A stretch of DNA of 64,000 nt from UBA3006 sp031401235 (GTDB lineage: Bacteria > Actinomycetota > Acidimicrobiia > Acidimicrobiales > Ilumatobacteraceae), in assembly GCA_031401235.1 (NCBI GenBank), contig JANNRJ010000003.1:106048-170047 (forward strand). Reading direction: 5' to 3'. Both the position numbers and the translations under genes were made by a program. The number at the start of each line of letters is the position of its first letter. The stretch's first letter is position 1. Shown here piece by piece: positions 1 to 9,444 of this stretch. The notes beneath the pieces are model-generated. The model was given only the letters and a program-made list of their open reading frames with translations, did not search any database and had not been told where the DNA came from.

Positions 1-2
1 AC

Positions 3-89
3 GCATCGGTAGTTGCCGATGTCCGAGCCAGAGTTGCCACTTTGTGTGCCAAGTTTCCGGTGTATTTGGCTGGGCCTTCGAACGACTGA
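3..89 (+). CDS. glyA: Serine hydroxymethyltransferase, C-terminal end (partial)
   Basis: Only the last 28 codons are present, entering from the left edge and ending at TGA. The translation contains RVATLCAKFPVYL, which matches the usual GlyA C-terminus (RVxxLCxxFPVY). GlyA interconverts serine and glycine with tetrahydrofolate in the cytosol. The position just before wecA and the ATP synthase operon is a known actinobacterial arrangement and supports the call. The fragment is too short for certainty. Confidence 0.7.
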   Translation, partial: ASVVADVRARVATLCAKFPVYLAGPSND

Positions 90-116
90 CGGTTAAGGCG
101 TAACATCGAATTCAGC

Positions 117-1241
117 GTGATAGATCTGAACGGTTACTTGATTGTGGGTGGGTGTGCCGCAGTTACGACGGCAGTGAGCACACCCATCGTTGCCGCAATA
201 GCGCGACGACGAAATTGGATGGCCCAACCCGACGCACGTAGGTCGCATCCGGTCCCCACCCCTGATGTTGGCGGAATTGCGTTTTACATCGGGCTCGTAT
301 CGGCAATTGCATTAGCCGGACAGATGGGAAGATTTGCCCCTCTGTTTGACAATAACTCGGAAATATTCGGAGTTGTTATCGCTGCAACGGTGATTTTCAT
401 TCTTGGTTTTGTCGACGATATTCGTGAAGTATCCGCACCAATGAAAGTAACCGGAGTCGTTGCATCTGCTCTCGTACTCGTGTGGTTCGGTGTCACGATG
501 TTTTACTTTCGAGTTCCATTCCTTGATGTGTTCGTGCTTTCCAACGATTGGATTCCGCTCTTCACCGTTTTATGGTTGCTTGGAATGACCCAAGCGATCA
601 ATCTGATCGACGGACTCGATGGACTAGCTGCCGGAATTGTCGCAATTGCATCGGGATCCTTTTTCGTCTATAGCAAACACCTTGGCGATCTTGGTCTCCT
701 CGCTGAACCGAACATTGGTCCGCTGATCGCCATTATCACTCTTGGTATATGTATCGGCTTTCTTCCGTTCAATTTCAATCCCGCTCGAATATTCATGGGG
801 GACTGTGGCGCGCTCGTACTTGGGTTGCTGATGGCTACATCCACGAGTGTCGTTGGGGGTCGCGCCGATCCAGCCTCGCAGGCGTTCAGTGGTCAGACGT
901 ATTTCTTTTTGGCGCCGCTGTTCATACCGCTATTAGTTCTCGGCGTTCCGATAGTTGATGTCGTATTTGCGATCTTGCGAAGGACAGTCAGCCGACAAGG
1001 GATAGCCACAGCCGACCGTGGACACTTACATCATCGACTCATTGACTTGGGGCATGGCCCGCGACGAGCGGTCGTCATATTGTGGGCATGGACGGGCTTG
1101 CTATCGGCTGTGGTGCTGTACCCAGCATTGAGTTCAGGATCCACCAACTTCATACCACTCATGGTTGCGGCATTGGTGCTTGCTCTGTTTACCGTCTTAC
1201 ACCCCAGATGGAGCCGAGATTCAGAATCGCCAACTGAGTAA
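117..1241 (+). CDS. wecA: Polyprenyl-phosphate GlcNAc-1-phosphate transferase (WecA/TagO/MraY family)
   Basis: Integral membrane enzyme that transfers a HexNAc-1-phosphate from a UDP-sugar to polyprenyl phosphate, starting cell-envelope polysaccharide synthesis. The 374 residues form about ten hydrophobic segments. Family motifs are visible: DDI near residue 100, NLIDGLDGLAAG near 160, FNFNPARIFMGDCGA near 220 and HLHHRL near 305. HLHHRL is typical of the WecA/TagO branch rather than MraY. The start is a GTG without a clear Shine-Dalgarno; no better start fits between it and glyA. It stands directly upstream of the ATP synthase genes, as in many actinobacteria. Confidence 0.88.
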   Translation: MIDLNGYLIVGGCAAVTTAVSTPIVAAIARRRNWMAQPDARRSHPVPTPDVGGIAFYIGLVSAIALAGQMGRFAPLFDNNSEIFGVVIAATVIFILGFVDDIREVSAPMKVTGVVASALVLVWFGVTMFYFRVPFLDVFVLSNDWIPLFTVLWLLGMTQAINLIDGLDGLAAGIVAIASGSFFVYSKHLGDLGLLAEPNIGPLIAIITLGICIGFLPFNFNPARIFMGDCGALVLGLLMATSTSVVGGRADPASQAFSGQTYFFLAPLFIPLLVLGVPIVDVVFAILRRTVSRQGIATADRGHLHHRLIDLGHGPRRAVVILWAWTGLLSAVVLYPALSSGSTNFIPLMVAALVLALFTVLHPRWSRDSESPTE

Positions 1242-1383
1242 GAGTTAATTTCACAAGTTCACTAATGCATCACAACTCCGGCGGTTTGGCATGCGACCGC
1301 TGCGCCGTCTAGTTTGTACTTGTATTCACAAGAAGCCGAGAAGCCTCCGCGAGAGGTGATCGGCCATCACTTCAGGTCGTACG

Positions 1384-1689
1384 GTGAAATTGCTCCCCAA
1401 AGTATTGGTTCCCAAGAAGCCGATTGCTGGTACCGACGACTCTCTAGGTCGCGGACCAGATATTGCGTTGAGTACCGCGGTTTTTCTGGTCATTGGTCTA
1501 GCAATCGACTCGGCCGCTGATACACGACCGTTATTTACGATTGTTCTCGTCGTGCTCTCACTGGTCGGAAATTTTGCCCGTATGTGGTACGTCTATGACG
1601 ATCGCATGAAACTTCTCCAACACCAACGGCTACGACAATCAATCAGCCACCAAGTCCAAGATTCCGAGGCATCGTCGGTGAACTCATGA
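1384..1689 (+). CDS. AtpZ/AtpI-type small membrane protein of the ATP synthase operon
   Basis: A 101-residue protein with a soluble N-terminus and two predicted membrane helices (about 30-48 and 52-70) joined by a short turn. It ends in the polar tail expected of the AtpZ family (RMWYVYDDRMK). Such proteins are implicated in c-ring assembly or divalent cation handling for ATP synthase. It starts with GTG and overlaps the next gene by four bases (ATGA), implying translational coupling. The 142-base gap before it has TTGGCA at 1286 and TAGTTT at 1310, 18 bases apart, a weak promoter candidate for the operon. Confidence 0.6.
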   Translation: MKLLPKVLVPKKPIAGTDDSLGRGPDIALSTAVFLVIGLAIDSAADTRPLFTIVLVVLSLVGNFARMWYVYDDRMKLLQHQRLRQSISHQVQDSEASSVNS

Positions 1690-2171
1690 CAAAACATGAG
1701 GGCTCGTCATTTGTCTCTGTTCTCGCTATGAACGACGCCGGTCCCGCCCCGGAAGCCGCGATCGTCCGCGATCTTGTGAAACGCGGATTGTGGGTTGCTC
1801 CCGCGCTAGTCGGGATTGGAGCACTTATTTGGGGTAGCGAAGGAGCATGGTCAAGCGCCTATGGCTTGGCTTTGGTGCTCGGAAATTTCGTATTGGCCGC
1901 GATGTTGGTGAGTTATACGGCCAAGATCTCCTATGCGGTGATGATGGGTTCGATGATGTTTGGCTATCTGTTGCGACTCGCCATTATTTCCATCGCGGTC
2001 TATGCGGTGAGACAAGCGTCATGGGTCGAACTTCTCCCGCTTGGACTCACTATCATCGTGACGCACCTAGGTTTGCTGTTCTGGGAACTTCGGTATGTTT
2101 CACTATCGCTTGCATTCCCCGGTCTCAAACCGGCATCTTCACAATCCACTGATCAATCACTCACCACGTAG
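1686..2171 (+). CDS. atpI: ATP synthase subunit I-like membrane protein
   Basis: A 161-residue protein with four predicted membrane helices (about 35-50, 57-76, 82-104 and 110-132), matching the architecture of the ATP-synt_I family that precedes atpB in bacterial operons. It is thought to help assemble the Fo sector. The sequence itself is little conserved, so the call rests on size, topology and position: overlapping the upstream AtpZ-like gene by four bases and ending 13 bases before atpB. Confidence 0.65.
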   Translation: MTKHEGSSFVSVLAMNDAGPAPEAAIVRDLVKRGLWVAPALVGIGALIWGSEGAWSSAYGLALVLGNFVLAAMLVSYTAKISYAVMMGSMMFGYLLRLAIISIAVYAVRQASWVELLPLGLTIIVTHLGLLFWELRYVSLSLAFPGLKPASSQSTDQSLTT

Positions 2172-2184
2172 GACTAACAACACC

Positions 2185-2949
2185 GTGTTCGCTTTCGAGT
2201 TTCCGCCGATTAATCAAATTCTCCGTTGGAAAGATGTCGTGCCCGGTATCAACAAGGTTGTACTTATATCAATCTTGGCTGCAGTAATTGGCATCTCGCT
2301 ATTTTTAATTGCGGCCCGCGCCGAAGCGCGCAAGGCTCCCAAGGGCGCACGCAACCTTGCTGAGATCTTGGTCGAATTTATCGAGAAGAACATCATCATG
2401 GAGACCATGGGCCGAAATGGCCTGACCTGGACGCCATTTTTATTGACGCTGTTCGTTTTCATTTATCTCTGCAATGTTCCGGGAATTATTCCGATTATTC
2501 AAATGCCTGCAACCGCGCGAATGGCAATTCCGGCTTTTCTTGCGATCATGGTGTGGGTCATTTATAACGCGCAAGGTATTAAGCACCAAGGGTTCTTCGG
2601 ATATTTCAAATCGGTTCTTTTCCCGCCGGGCGTACCAAAGGCACTCTATGCCTTGGTCACACCAATTGAATTTATATCAACTCTGATAGTCAGGCCGTTT
2701 TCGCTGATGGTGCGACTTTTCGCCAACATGCTGGCGGGTCACCTTTTGCTTGTGATTTTTGCGCTTCTCTCCGAGGCGTTGTTTCAGGCACGTACACAGC
2801 AACTCTTCTTGGTTCCGCTCGGAGTACTTCCATTTTTCATGTTGATCTTTCTCACGGCATTCGAGCTGCTTGTCGGATTTTTGCAGGCCTATATTTTCAC
2901 CATTCTCACCGCGGTGTATATCTCTGGCGCCGTACATTCGGAACACTAG
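2185..2949 (+). CDS. atpB: F1Fo-ATP synthase subunit a
   Basis: Membrane subunit holding the two proton half-channels. The reading frame is open further upstream, but an earlier start would run into atpI. The GTG at 2185 gives a normal 254-residue protein beginning MFAFEFPPINQILRW. The essential arginine lies in the fourth-helix motif RPFSLMVRLFANMLAGH, followed by the final helix with FLQAYIFTILTAVYI. The protein also has the N-terminal GRNGLTWTPFLLTLF motif. It is followed after 65 bases by atpE. Confidence 0.95.
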   Translation: MFAFEFPPINQILRWKDVVPGINKVVLISILAAVIGISLFLIAARAEARKAPKGARNLAEILVEFIEKNIIMETMGRNGLTWTPFLLTLFVFIYLCNVPGIIPIIQMPATARMAIPAFLAIMVWVIYNAQGIKHQGFFGYFKSVLFPPGVPKALYALVTPIEFISTLIVRPFSLMVRLFANMLAGHLLLVIFALLSEALFQARTQQLFLVPLGVLPFFMLIFLTAFELLVGFLQAYIFTILTAVYISGAVHSEH

Positions 2950-3014
2950 GCGTTAGGTCATAAATCGATGAAAAACCATTCAATAACCAACAAAACAATA
3001 GGAGACAAATAGAC

Positions 3015-3287
3015 ATGGAAGCGTTATCTCGAATTGCGGCGGTTGTCGTTGATCCGGCGGAGGCAAAAAACGTTGCCGCTGCAGCATCGGCAGGTTTCGC
3101 CTATGGTCTCGCGGCAATAGGCCCGGGAATTGGTATCGGAATCATCTTCGGTAAGGCCATTGAGGCAATGGCTCGCCAACCAGAATCAGCAGGCATGGTT
3201 CGCACCACGATGTTCCTTGGTATCGCATTTACGGAAGCACTCGCGTTGATTGGATTCGTCGTCTTTATTTTGCTCAAGTACGCCTGA
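3015..3287 (+). CDS. atpE: F1Fo-ATP synthase subunit c
   Basis: Proteolipid of the rotating c-ring. The 90 residues comprise a roughly 20-residue N-terminal extension, helix 1 with the glycine run GPGIGIG (36-42), the polar loop RQPE (54-57) and helix 2 with the ion-binding glutamate E74 in FTEAL. No Na+-binding signature is evident (hydrophobic residues flank E74), so proton coupling is likely. A strong Shine-Dalgarno, AGGAG, lies upstream, fitting the need for many copies per complex. Confidence 0.96.
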   Translation: MEALSRIAAVVVDPAEAKNVAAAASAGFAYGLAAIGPGIGIGIIFGKAIEAMARQPESAGMVRTTMFLGIAFTEALALIGFVVFILLKYA

Positions 3288-3361
3288 GCATTATTTCTAA
3301 GTCACGAGCCGCCCGTGCATAGCAACAACCGTACCCAGCGAAAAGTTGAGGAGTTCTCACG

Positions 3362-3964
3362 ATGATTATCCATGTCACAACGTGGCAAGGACACCCGGTG
3401 CAATCACATGTTTATTCTGGCTCGGTCAGTGCAGAGACTGCTGAAGCTGAAGCTGAAGCATCAACTACCGGTCCCAACCCCATCTCCCCAGAAGGCAAAG
3501 AACTGGTGTGGGGTGCTGGGTCGTTTCTGGTGTTCCTCGTCATCATGCGAATTTTCTTATTTCCGAAATTGAAAAAGGGTATGAATGCAAGGTACAACGG
3601 GATTCAAGAAGATCACGAATATGCGGAAGCTACTCGTATAAGCGCGCGGACCGATGTCTCACAGTATGAATCAGCCCTTGTCGAAATTCGCACCCAAGCC
3701 GCGAGTCGCATTGATAAGGCCCGCCAAACGCTTGATTCGGAGCGCGTCTTGGCAATCGCGGAAGTCAATGCGCGCATTTCTCGACAGCGCTCGACCGCAG
3801 AAGCAGAATCAACCGCAGCGCGATTGGCAATTCGGGATCAGATCGCTCTAGCTGTTGCCACCGTTGCTGAACGAACCACACAAATTGCGGTCGGAAAAAA
3901 TCCCGACGCAGCGGTTGTTCAACGTGCAGTTAGCCAGGCGATGGCCTCAGGAGTCAGCACATGA
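3362..3964 (+). CDS. atpF: F1Fo-ATP synthase subunit b (first copy)
   Basis: Peripheral-stalk subunit of 200 residues. An acidic, Glu/Ala-rich N-terminal stretch precedes one membrane helix (about 47-65), then a long charged helical region for the stalk. AAGTTGAGGAG just upstream supplies the ribosome site. It overlaps the next gene by four bases. The next gene is a second b-type protein, so the stalk is probably a b-b' heterodimer as in photosynthetic bacteria, which is inferred from gene content only. Confidence 0.9.
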   Translation: MIIHVTTWQGHPVQSHVYSGSVSAETAEAEAEASTTGPNPISPEGKELVWGAGSFLVFLVIMRIFLFPKLKKGMNARYNGIQEDHEYAEATRISARTDVSQYESALVEIRTQAASRIDKARQTLDSERVLAIAEVNARISRQRSTAEAESTAARLAIRDQIALAVATVAERTTQIAVGKNPDAAVVQRAVSQAMASGVST

Positions 3965-4506
3965 TCGTTCACGTCATAGCCATTTTGGCTTCCGAAGATC
4001 CGACGGTCACCCACAACTGGCTCCTTCCAGAAACTGCGGAAATTATCTACGGCGGATTGTCGTCGATCATTGTCTTTGGGTTGTTGTATAAATTTGCCGG
4101 TCCGGTAGCGAAGAAAGCATTGACAGCTCGTACCGAGCGCATTCAAAAGGAGCTTGACGGTGCGGCTCAGGCACGCACAAAATCTGAAAGCGATGCATCC
4201 GACATTCGGATGGCACTCGGCGATGTTGATGCCGAACGCTCACGATTGCTCGCCGAAGCGGACATTCAGGCTGCTGCATTGATTGTGGATGGTCGAATCC
4301 GTATAGCCAGCGAAGTTGCCGCGTTGGAAGCCAAAGCCGCCGCTGATTTAGTTGTGGCACGCGGTCGGGGGACTGAAGAATTGCGCGCCGAGATCGCATT
4401 GCTTGCTTCTCTCGCTGTTCCGGCAGTTGTGCAAGCCACGCTTACCGACCAAACCAAACAAGATTTAATTGAAGCCTTTATATCAAGTGTGGGAGCAAGC
4501 CGATGA
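3961..4506 (+). CDS. F1Fo-ATP synthase subunit b' (second b-type subunit)
   Basis: 181 residues with one N-terminal membrane helix (about 28-48) followed by a long Ala/Glu/Arg-rich helical stretch, the b-subunit plan. It shares little obvious identity with the preceding b subunit. It lies between atpF and atpH with four-base overlaps on both sides (ATGA junctions). The C-terminal part (TDQTKQDLIEAFISSVGASR) resembles the delta-docking end of b subunits. Confidence 0.85.
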   Translation: MIVHVIAILASEDPTVTHNWLLPETAEIIYGGLSSIIVFGLLYKFAGPVAKKALTARTERIQKELDGAAQARTKSESDASDIRMALGDVDAERSRLLAEADIQAAALIVDGRIRIASEVAALEAKAAADLVVARGRGTEELRAEIALLASLAVPAVVQATLTDQTKQDLIEAFISSVGASR

Positions 4507-5030
4507 GCAACCCAAGTATCGAGGCATATGCTCGTGCACTCTTTGAAATTGCCCAAGCCGAGGGCAACATTGACATTGTCGAGAACGAATTATTTCGCAT
4601 GGCTCGTGCATTCGAGTCAAATGAACAATTGCGGAGTGCTTTGACCGACGCCACAATTCCAGCCAGTCGCCGTCAAAGCATCGTTGAGCAACTACTTGGC
4701 GGCCAAGCAAGCAACACAACAACTCAACTTGTTTCACTCGTCGTTGGAAGCGGTAGGTCACGTGATTTGCCGGCCATTATTGACACATTGGTCAAACGCG
4801 CTTCAAGTGAAAAGAAACTCGAAGTTGCCGAGGTCCGAAGTGCCATCGAACTCACCGATGATCAGCAAAAGCGTCTGGCAGCAGCACTCACTAAAGCCAC
4901 CGGCAAACAAGTAAATCTCAAAGTAGTCGTCGACCCAACCGTGATGGGCGGTTTGGTTGCAACAGTCGGTGATGAAGTTATCGATGACACCGTGCGTACC
5001 CGTCTTGAACAACTGAAGTCGCGAATCTGA
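4503..5030 (+). CDS. atpH: F1Fo-ATP synthase subunit delta
   Basis: Links the peripheral stalk to F1. At 175 residues it has the usual length. The N-terminal YARALFEIA and the C-terminal VVDPTVMGGLVATVGDEVIDDTVRTRL are hallmarks of the OSCP/delta family. Translation is coupled to the upstream b' gene by a four-base overlap. The short gap to atpA carries AAGGGA as ribosome site. Confidence 0.96.
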   Translation: MSNPSIEAYARALFEIAQAEGNIDIVENELFRMARAFESNEQLRSALTDATIPASRRQSIVEQLLGGQASNTTTQLVSLVVGSGRSRDLPAIIDTLVKRASSEKKLEVAEVRSAIELTDDQQKRLAAALTKATGKQVNLKVVVDPTVMGGLVATVGDEVIDDTVRTRLEQLKSRI

Positions 5031-5043
5031 AGGGACTATCAAC

Positions 5044-6642
5044 ATGGCTGAAATAACACTCTCCGCAAGCGATATTGCAACTGCGATTACCAAAGGACTT
5101 GAGGGCTATAAGCCGTCCGTCGAAGCGCGAACCGTTGGTCGGGTCACCGAGGTTGGCGACGGTATTGCTCGTGTCAGTGGTTTGCCTGATTGCGCAGTTA
5201 ACGAACTACTCGAGTTCGCCGACGGATCCGTTGGGTTGGCACTCAACTTGGATGAAGATTCAATCGGCGCCGTGGTGCTCGGTGATTCGGATGGGATCGA
5301 AGAAGGTCAACCCGTCAAAGCCACCGGCAAAATTTTGTCAGTACCAGTTGGCGATGCCATGTTGGGAAGGGTTGTCAATCCTCTTGGTGTTCCGATTGAT
5401 GGCAAAGGCGACATAGTTGGCGCAATAACGCGACGTGTCGAAGTGCAGGCACCGGGAATTATGGGTCGCAAGCCAGTTCACGAGCCACTACAAACTGGAA
5501 TCAAAGCAATTGATGCGATGACTCCGATCGGTCGTGGACAGCGCGAACTGATCATTGGTGACCGCAAAACCGGAAAGACCACTATCACCATCGACACGAT
5601 CATCAACCAGCGCGGTCTGGGTGTGAAGTGCATTTATGTTGCGATTGGACAAAAGGGATCGACCATTGCCCAGACGGTGGAGGTGTTGCGCCAGCACGGG
5701 GCGTTGGAATACACGGTGGTTGTCGCCGCACCGGCGTCAGAACCGGCACCGTTTAAATACTTGGCCCCCTATACCGGTTGTGCAATGGGTCAACACTGGA
5801 TGGAAAACGGCGAACATGCCCTTGTGGTGTACGACGACTTGTCCAAGCAGGCAGAGGCTTACCGCCAAATGTCGCTGTTGCTTCGTCGACCGCCGGGTCG
5901 CGAGGCATACCCAGGTGACGTGTTTTATCTACATAGTCGATTGTTGGAGCGTGCAGCAAAGCTCAGCGATGCCAATGGCGCGGGTTCATTGACGGCATTG
6001 CCGGTAATCGAAACAAAAGCCGACGACGTTTCGGCATACATTCCGACCAACGTCATCTCCATCACCGATGGGCAGGTTTATCTGAAGGACAACTTGTTCA
6101 AATCCGGGGTGCGACCCGCCGTGGATGTGGGCATCTCGGTCTCGCGAGTGGGAGGAAATGCTCAAATCAAGGCGATGAAGAGTGTGTCGGGAACCTTGAA
6201 AATTGACTTGGCTCAATTTCGTGAACTTGAAGCATTTGCCACATTTGGTTCGGAGTTGGATCCCATTTCCAAGGCTCAATTGGAGCGTGGCTACCGACTT
6301 GTCGAATTGCTCAAACAGCCGTTGAACAGCCCGATGCCAGTGGAGGAACAAGTGGTATCAATTTTTACCGGGACGAAGGGCTATCTCGATGACATTGCGG
6401 TGAACAATGTGCGTCGTTTCGAAAATGAACTTCTGGATCACATGCGCACCCGTCATGGGGCGGTTCTCGCTGGAATTCGTCAGGATTCAAAGGCCGATGT
6501 GCCAAAAGACTTGGGCGACATCGTCACGGAATTTAAAAAGTCATTCGTTGCCACGATCGCATTGACCGTGGCCGATCCAACGCATACCGACGCCGGCGAA
6601 GTTGGCGATGCGGCAAGCGCAAAGACCTTGGCGACGGAGTAA
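5044..6642 (+). CDS. atpA: F1Fo-ATP synthase subunit alpha
   Basis: Non-catalytic nucleotide-binding F1 subunit, 532 residues. The Walker A loop GDRKTGKT lies at 172-179. Other family signatures include PIGRGQRELIIG, the VYDDLSKQ region and the conserved PALDVG-like segment (here RPAVDVGISVSRVGG). The C-terminus has a short Ala/Thr-rich tail. ATG start, followed by atpG after seven bases. Confidence 0.98.
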   Translation: MAEITLSASDIATAITKGLEGYKPSVEARTVGRVTEVGDGIARVSGLPDCAVNELLEFADGSVGLALNLDEDSIGAVVLGDSDGIEEGQPVKATGKILSVPVGDAMLGRVVNPLGVPIDGKGDIVGAITRRVEVQAPGIMGRKPVHEPLQTGIKAIDAMTPIGRGQRELIIGDRKTGKTTITIDTIINQRGLGVKCIYVAIGQKGSTIAQTVEVLRQHGALEYTVVVAAPASEPAPFKYLAPYTGCAMGQHWMENGEHALVVYDDLSKQAEAYRQMSLLLRRPPGREAYPGDVFYLHSRLLERAAKLSDANGAGSLTALPVIETKADDVSAYIPTNVISITDGQVYLKDNLFKSGVRPAVDVGISVSRVGGNAQIKAMKSVSGTLKIDLAQFRELEAFATFGSELDPISKAQLERGYRLVELLKQPLNSPMPVEEQVVSIFTGTKGYLDDIAVNNVRRFENELLDHMRTRHGAVLAGIRQDSKADVPKDLGDIVTEFKKSFVATIALTVADPTHTDAGEVGDAASAKTLATE

Positions 6643-6649
6643 GACTCTT

Positions 6650-7546
6650 ATGGCTGGCGGGCAAGAGCGTATTCTGCGCGGACGAATTCGGTCCGTGCAA
6701 GCAACCAAGAAAATCACTCGAGCGATGGAACTCATCGCTGCCTCGCGAATTGTCAAGGCACAGCAGCGAGTGATTGCCGCCGTGCCCTACAGTGAACGGA
6801 TCACTGAAGTGGTCAAAGATTTGGCCGCCGGCGGAGCCGTAAGTTCCTCTGTATTTCTCAAACCGCGTGAAAATATTCGTACCGCGTGTTACGTCGCTAT
6901 TACCGCCGACCGGGGAATGTGCGGCGGTTACAACGCCGGAGTTATGCGGGCAACCGAAGGTGAAATCAAAGCAGATGTTCTCGCCGGCAAGGATTACCTT
7001 GTGGTGCCAGTTGGCCGCAAGGCTGCATCGTTCTTTCGTTTTCGCGGATACAAACTGACCCAGGGCTTTTCTGGGTTTTCTGATGCGCCTGGGTATGCCG
7101 ATGCCAAACGAATTGGTGAATTCGTAACGGAAATGTTTCTTAGCGGAAAGGTCGATCGGGTCGAACTCGTATATACGAGGTTCGTTTCATCTGGAACTCA
7201 AGAGGTCGTCCGACGACCTCTTGTGCCGCTTGAATCGCAAGTCATCGAAGGTGGCGATGGCAGACCGGCCGCGTCCGCCGGCGGCTATGAATTTGAGCCA
7301 GAGCCGGAGGTCATTCTTGATTCGTTGTTACCGCGCTACGTGGAGGCTCGTGTCTATGCGGCGTTACTTAATGCCGCCGCCAGTGAACATGCCTTTCGTC
7401 AGCGCGCTATGAAGTCGGCCACCGATAATGCCGACGAAATCATTAAGAGCCTTTCACGAATCATGAATCGCGCCCGTCAAGATTCGATTACAACCGAAAT
7501 CATGGAAATCGTTAGTGGAGCCGAAGCCCTCGGATCCCGTAAATAG
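6650..7546 (+). CDS. atpG: F1Fo-ATP synthase subunit gamma
   Basis: Central rotor shaft. The ATG at 6650 gives 298 residues beginning MAGGQERILRGRIRSVQATK, the normal gamma N-terminus. An upstream in-frame start would lie inside atpA and is rejected. The C-terminal helix (RQDSITTEIMEIVSGAEAL) matches the family. A loop of about 30 residues rich in Gly/Pro/Glu near 215-240 is a mid-protein insertion of the kind seen in actinobacterial gammas. Confidence 0.96.
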   Translation: MAGGQERILRGRIRSVQATKKITRAMELIAASRIVKAQQRVIAAVPYSERITEVVKDLAAGGAVSSSVFLKPRENIRTACYVAITADRGMCGGYNAGVMRATEGEIKADVLAGKDYLVVPVGRKAASFFRFRGYKLTQGFSGFSDAPGYADAKRIGEFVTEMFLSGKVDRVELVYTRFVSSGTQEVVRRPLVPLESQVIEGGDGRPAASAGGYEFEPEPEVILDSLLPRYVEARVYAALLNAAASEHAFRQRAMKSATDNADEIIKSLSRIMNRARQDSITTEIMEIVSGAEALGSRK

Positions 7547-7567
7547 TTCTAGAAACAGGAGAACAGC

Positions 7568-9016
7568 ATGAGCACAGCAGTAGTCACTCCAGCAACAGAG
7601 CGCAAAGATGGTCGAGTCGTGGCAATTGCCGGCCCTGTCATTGACGTTGAGTTTCCGCGCGGATCACTTCCTGAACTTAATCACGCACTTGAGTTCACTG
7701 TCACCGTCGATGGCAAACCTAATGTGATCTTGGCCGAAGTTGCCCAACAAATAGGTCAAAGCCGTGTGCGCGCAGTGTGCATGAAGCCAACTGATGGATT
7801 ACGTCGCGGTACCCCAGTACGAGATACCGGTCGCGGGATCACTGTCCCGGTTGGCGATATAACTCTTGGACATGTGTGGAACGTGTGGGGCGACTGTTTG
7901 GATGGCGACAATGCCGACTTCAAAGATGCCGAGCGCTGGGAAATTCACCGACCGGCGCCAGCCTTTGACACCCTTGAGCCGTCGATTCGAATGTTTGAGA
8001 CAGGAATCAAGGTCATTGACTTGCTCACGCCATATTTAGCGGGTGGGAAGATCGGATTGTTCGGAGGCGCAGGAGTGGGCAAGACCATTCTCATCACCGA
8101 GATGATTAATCGCGTGGCATCAAACCATGGCGGAGTGTCCGTGTTCGCCGGCGTGGGCGAACGTACTCGCGAAGGTACTGACTTACGGATTGAAATGGAA
8201 GAGTCAGGAGTGTTTGAGAAGGCCGCACTTGTGTTCGGTCAAATGGACGAACCACCAGGCGTACGTTTGCGTGTCGCGTTATCCGCACTGACTATGGCCG
8301 AATATTTTCGCGATGTGAAGAACCAAGACGTGTTGTTGTTCGTTGACAATATTTTTCGTTTCGTTCAAGCCGGTTCCGAAGTATCCACTTTGCTTGGTCG
8401 CATGCCGTCAGCCGTGGGCTATCAGCCGACGCTGGCCGATGAAATGGGTCAACTACAAGAACGCATCACATCGACTCGTGGTCGTTCGATCACATCGTTG
8501 CAGGCGGTGTATGTGCCAGCCGATGACTACACCGATCCGGCTCCGTTCACAACGTTCACCTTCTTGGATGCGACGACTGAACTCTCCCGACAGATTGCCT
8601 CCCTGGGTATTTATCCAGCAGTCGATCCTCTGGCCTCAACGTCAACCATTCTTTCCCCCGAAGTGGTTGGCGAGCGTCATTACAATGTGGCCCGTCGCGT
8701 GCAGGAAATCCTTCAGCGTTACAAGGAGCTGCAAGACATCATCGCAATTTTGGGACTTGATGAGCTCTCCGAAGAGGATCGACTTACCGTTTCTCGGGCC
8801 CGAAAGGTACAAAAATTCTTGTCTCAACCACTATTCGTCGCCGAAGTCTTCACCGGCGTCAAAGGCGAATATGTAAAGACCGCCGAGTCGGTGGACAGCT
8901 TTGAGGCAATTATCAAGGGAGACCTTGACGATATTCCCGAGCAGGCATTCTTGAACGTGGGCGGAGTCGAACAGGTATTAGCCAAGTCCAAGGCACTGCA
9001 GGAATCAGCGTCGTAA
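7568..9016 (+). CDS. atpD: F1Fo-ATP synthase subunit beta
   Basis: Catalytic F1 subunit, 482 residues. Walker A is GGAGVGKT (166-173), the catalytic glutamate is in GERTREG (197-203), and the segment near 270 has LLFVDNIFRF, with the Walker B aspartate. ACAGGAGAACAGC precedes the ATG. Its TAA stop overlaps the atpC start codon by one base (TAATG). Confidence 0.98.
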   Translation: MSTAVVTPATERKDGRVVAIAGPVIDVEFPRGSLPELNHALEFTVTVDGKPNVILAEVAQQIGQSRVRAVCMKPTDGLRRGTPVRDTGRGITVPVGDITLGHVWNVWGDCLDGDNADFKDAERWEIHRPAPAFDTLEPSIRMFETGIKVIDLLTPYLAGGKIGLFGGAGVGKTILITEMINRVASNHGGVSVFAGVGERTREGTDLRIEMEESGVFEKAALVFGQMDEPPGVRLRVALSALTMAEYFRDVKNQDVLLFVDNIFRFVQAGSEVSTLLGRMPSAVGYQPTLADEMGQLQERITSTRGRSITSLQAVYVPADDYTDPAPFTTFTFLDATTELSRQIASLGIYPAVDPLASTSTILSPEVVGERHYNVARRVQEILQRYKELQDIIAILGLDELSEEDRLTVSRARKVQKFLSQPLFVAEVFTGVKGEYVKTAESVDSFEAIIKGDLDDIPEQAFLNVGGVEQVLAKSKALQESAS

Positions 9017-9444
9017 TGGCTGAGTCGGGCGCATTTCGCGTTGAAGTTGTATCGCCTGAGCGTGTGCTGTATTCGGGTGAGGCGCGTCAAGTCATTACGC
9101 GCACCATTGATGGAGGAGAAATAGCGTTCTTGCCCGGGCACGCCTCGTTTTTGGGCGCGTTGGTAGAAAACCACACTCGGATTTACCTTGTCGACGGCAC
9201 CGTGCAGGATCTTGCGGTGCACGGTGGATTCGTGGAAGTGGCACCGGATCATGTGACGATCTTGTCGGATTCGGCCGAATTATCGGGTGACATCGACATT
9301 GAACGCGCCCGGCGAGCACAACTTCGCGCGGAAGAAGAAATGCGCAGTGAACACGATGCAACTGTTGAATCTGCGCTCAGACGCGCCCATGCGCGACTCG
9401 CTGCAGCTGGTGGACTCACGGAAAGTCGCAGTTCGGCGCACTAA
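9016..9444 (+). CDS. atpC: F1Fo-ATP synthase subunit epsilon
   Basis: 142 residues. The N-terminal beta-sandwich (FRVEVVSPERVLYSGEARQV and FLPGHASFLGAL) is followed by a C-terminal helical part rich in Arg/Glu/Ala that can act as an inhibitory hairpin. It completes the ATP synthase operon. The next gene follows after about ten bases and may be cotranscribed. Confidence 0.95.
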   Translation: MAESGAFRVEVVSPERVLYSGEARQVITRTIDGGEIAFLPGHASFLGALVENHTRIYLVDGTVQDLAVHGGFVEVAPDHVTILSDSAELSGDIDIERARRAQLRAEEEMRSEHDATVESALRRAHARLAAAGGLTESRSSAH

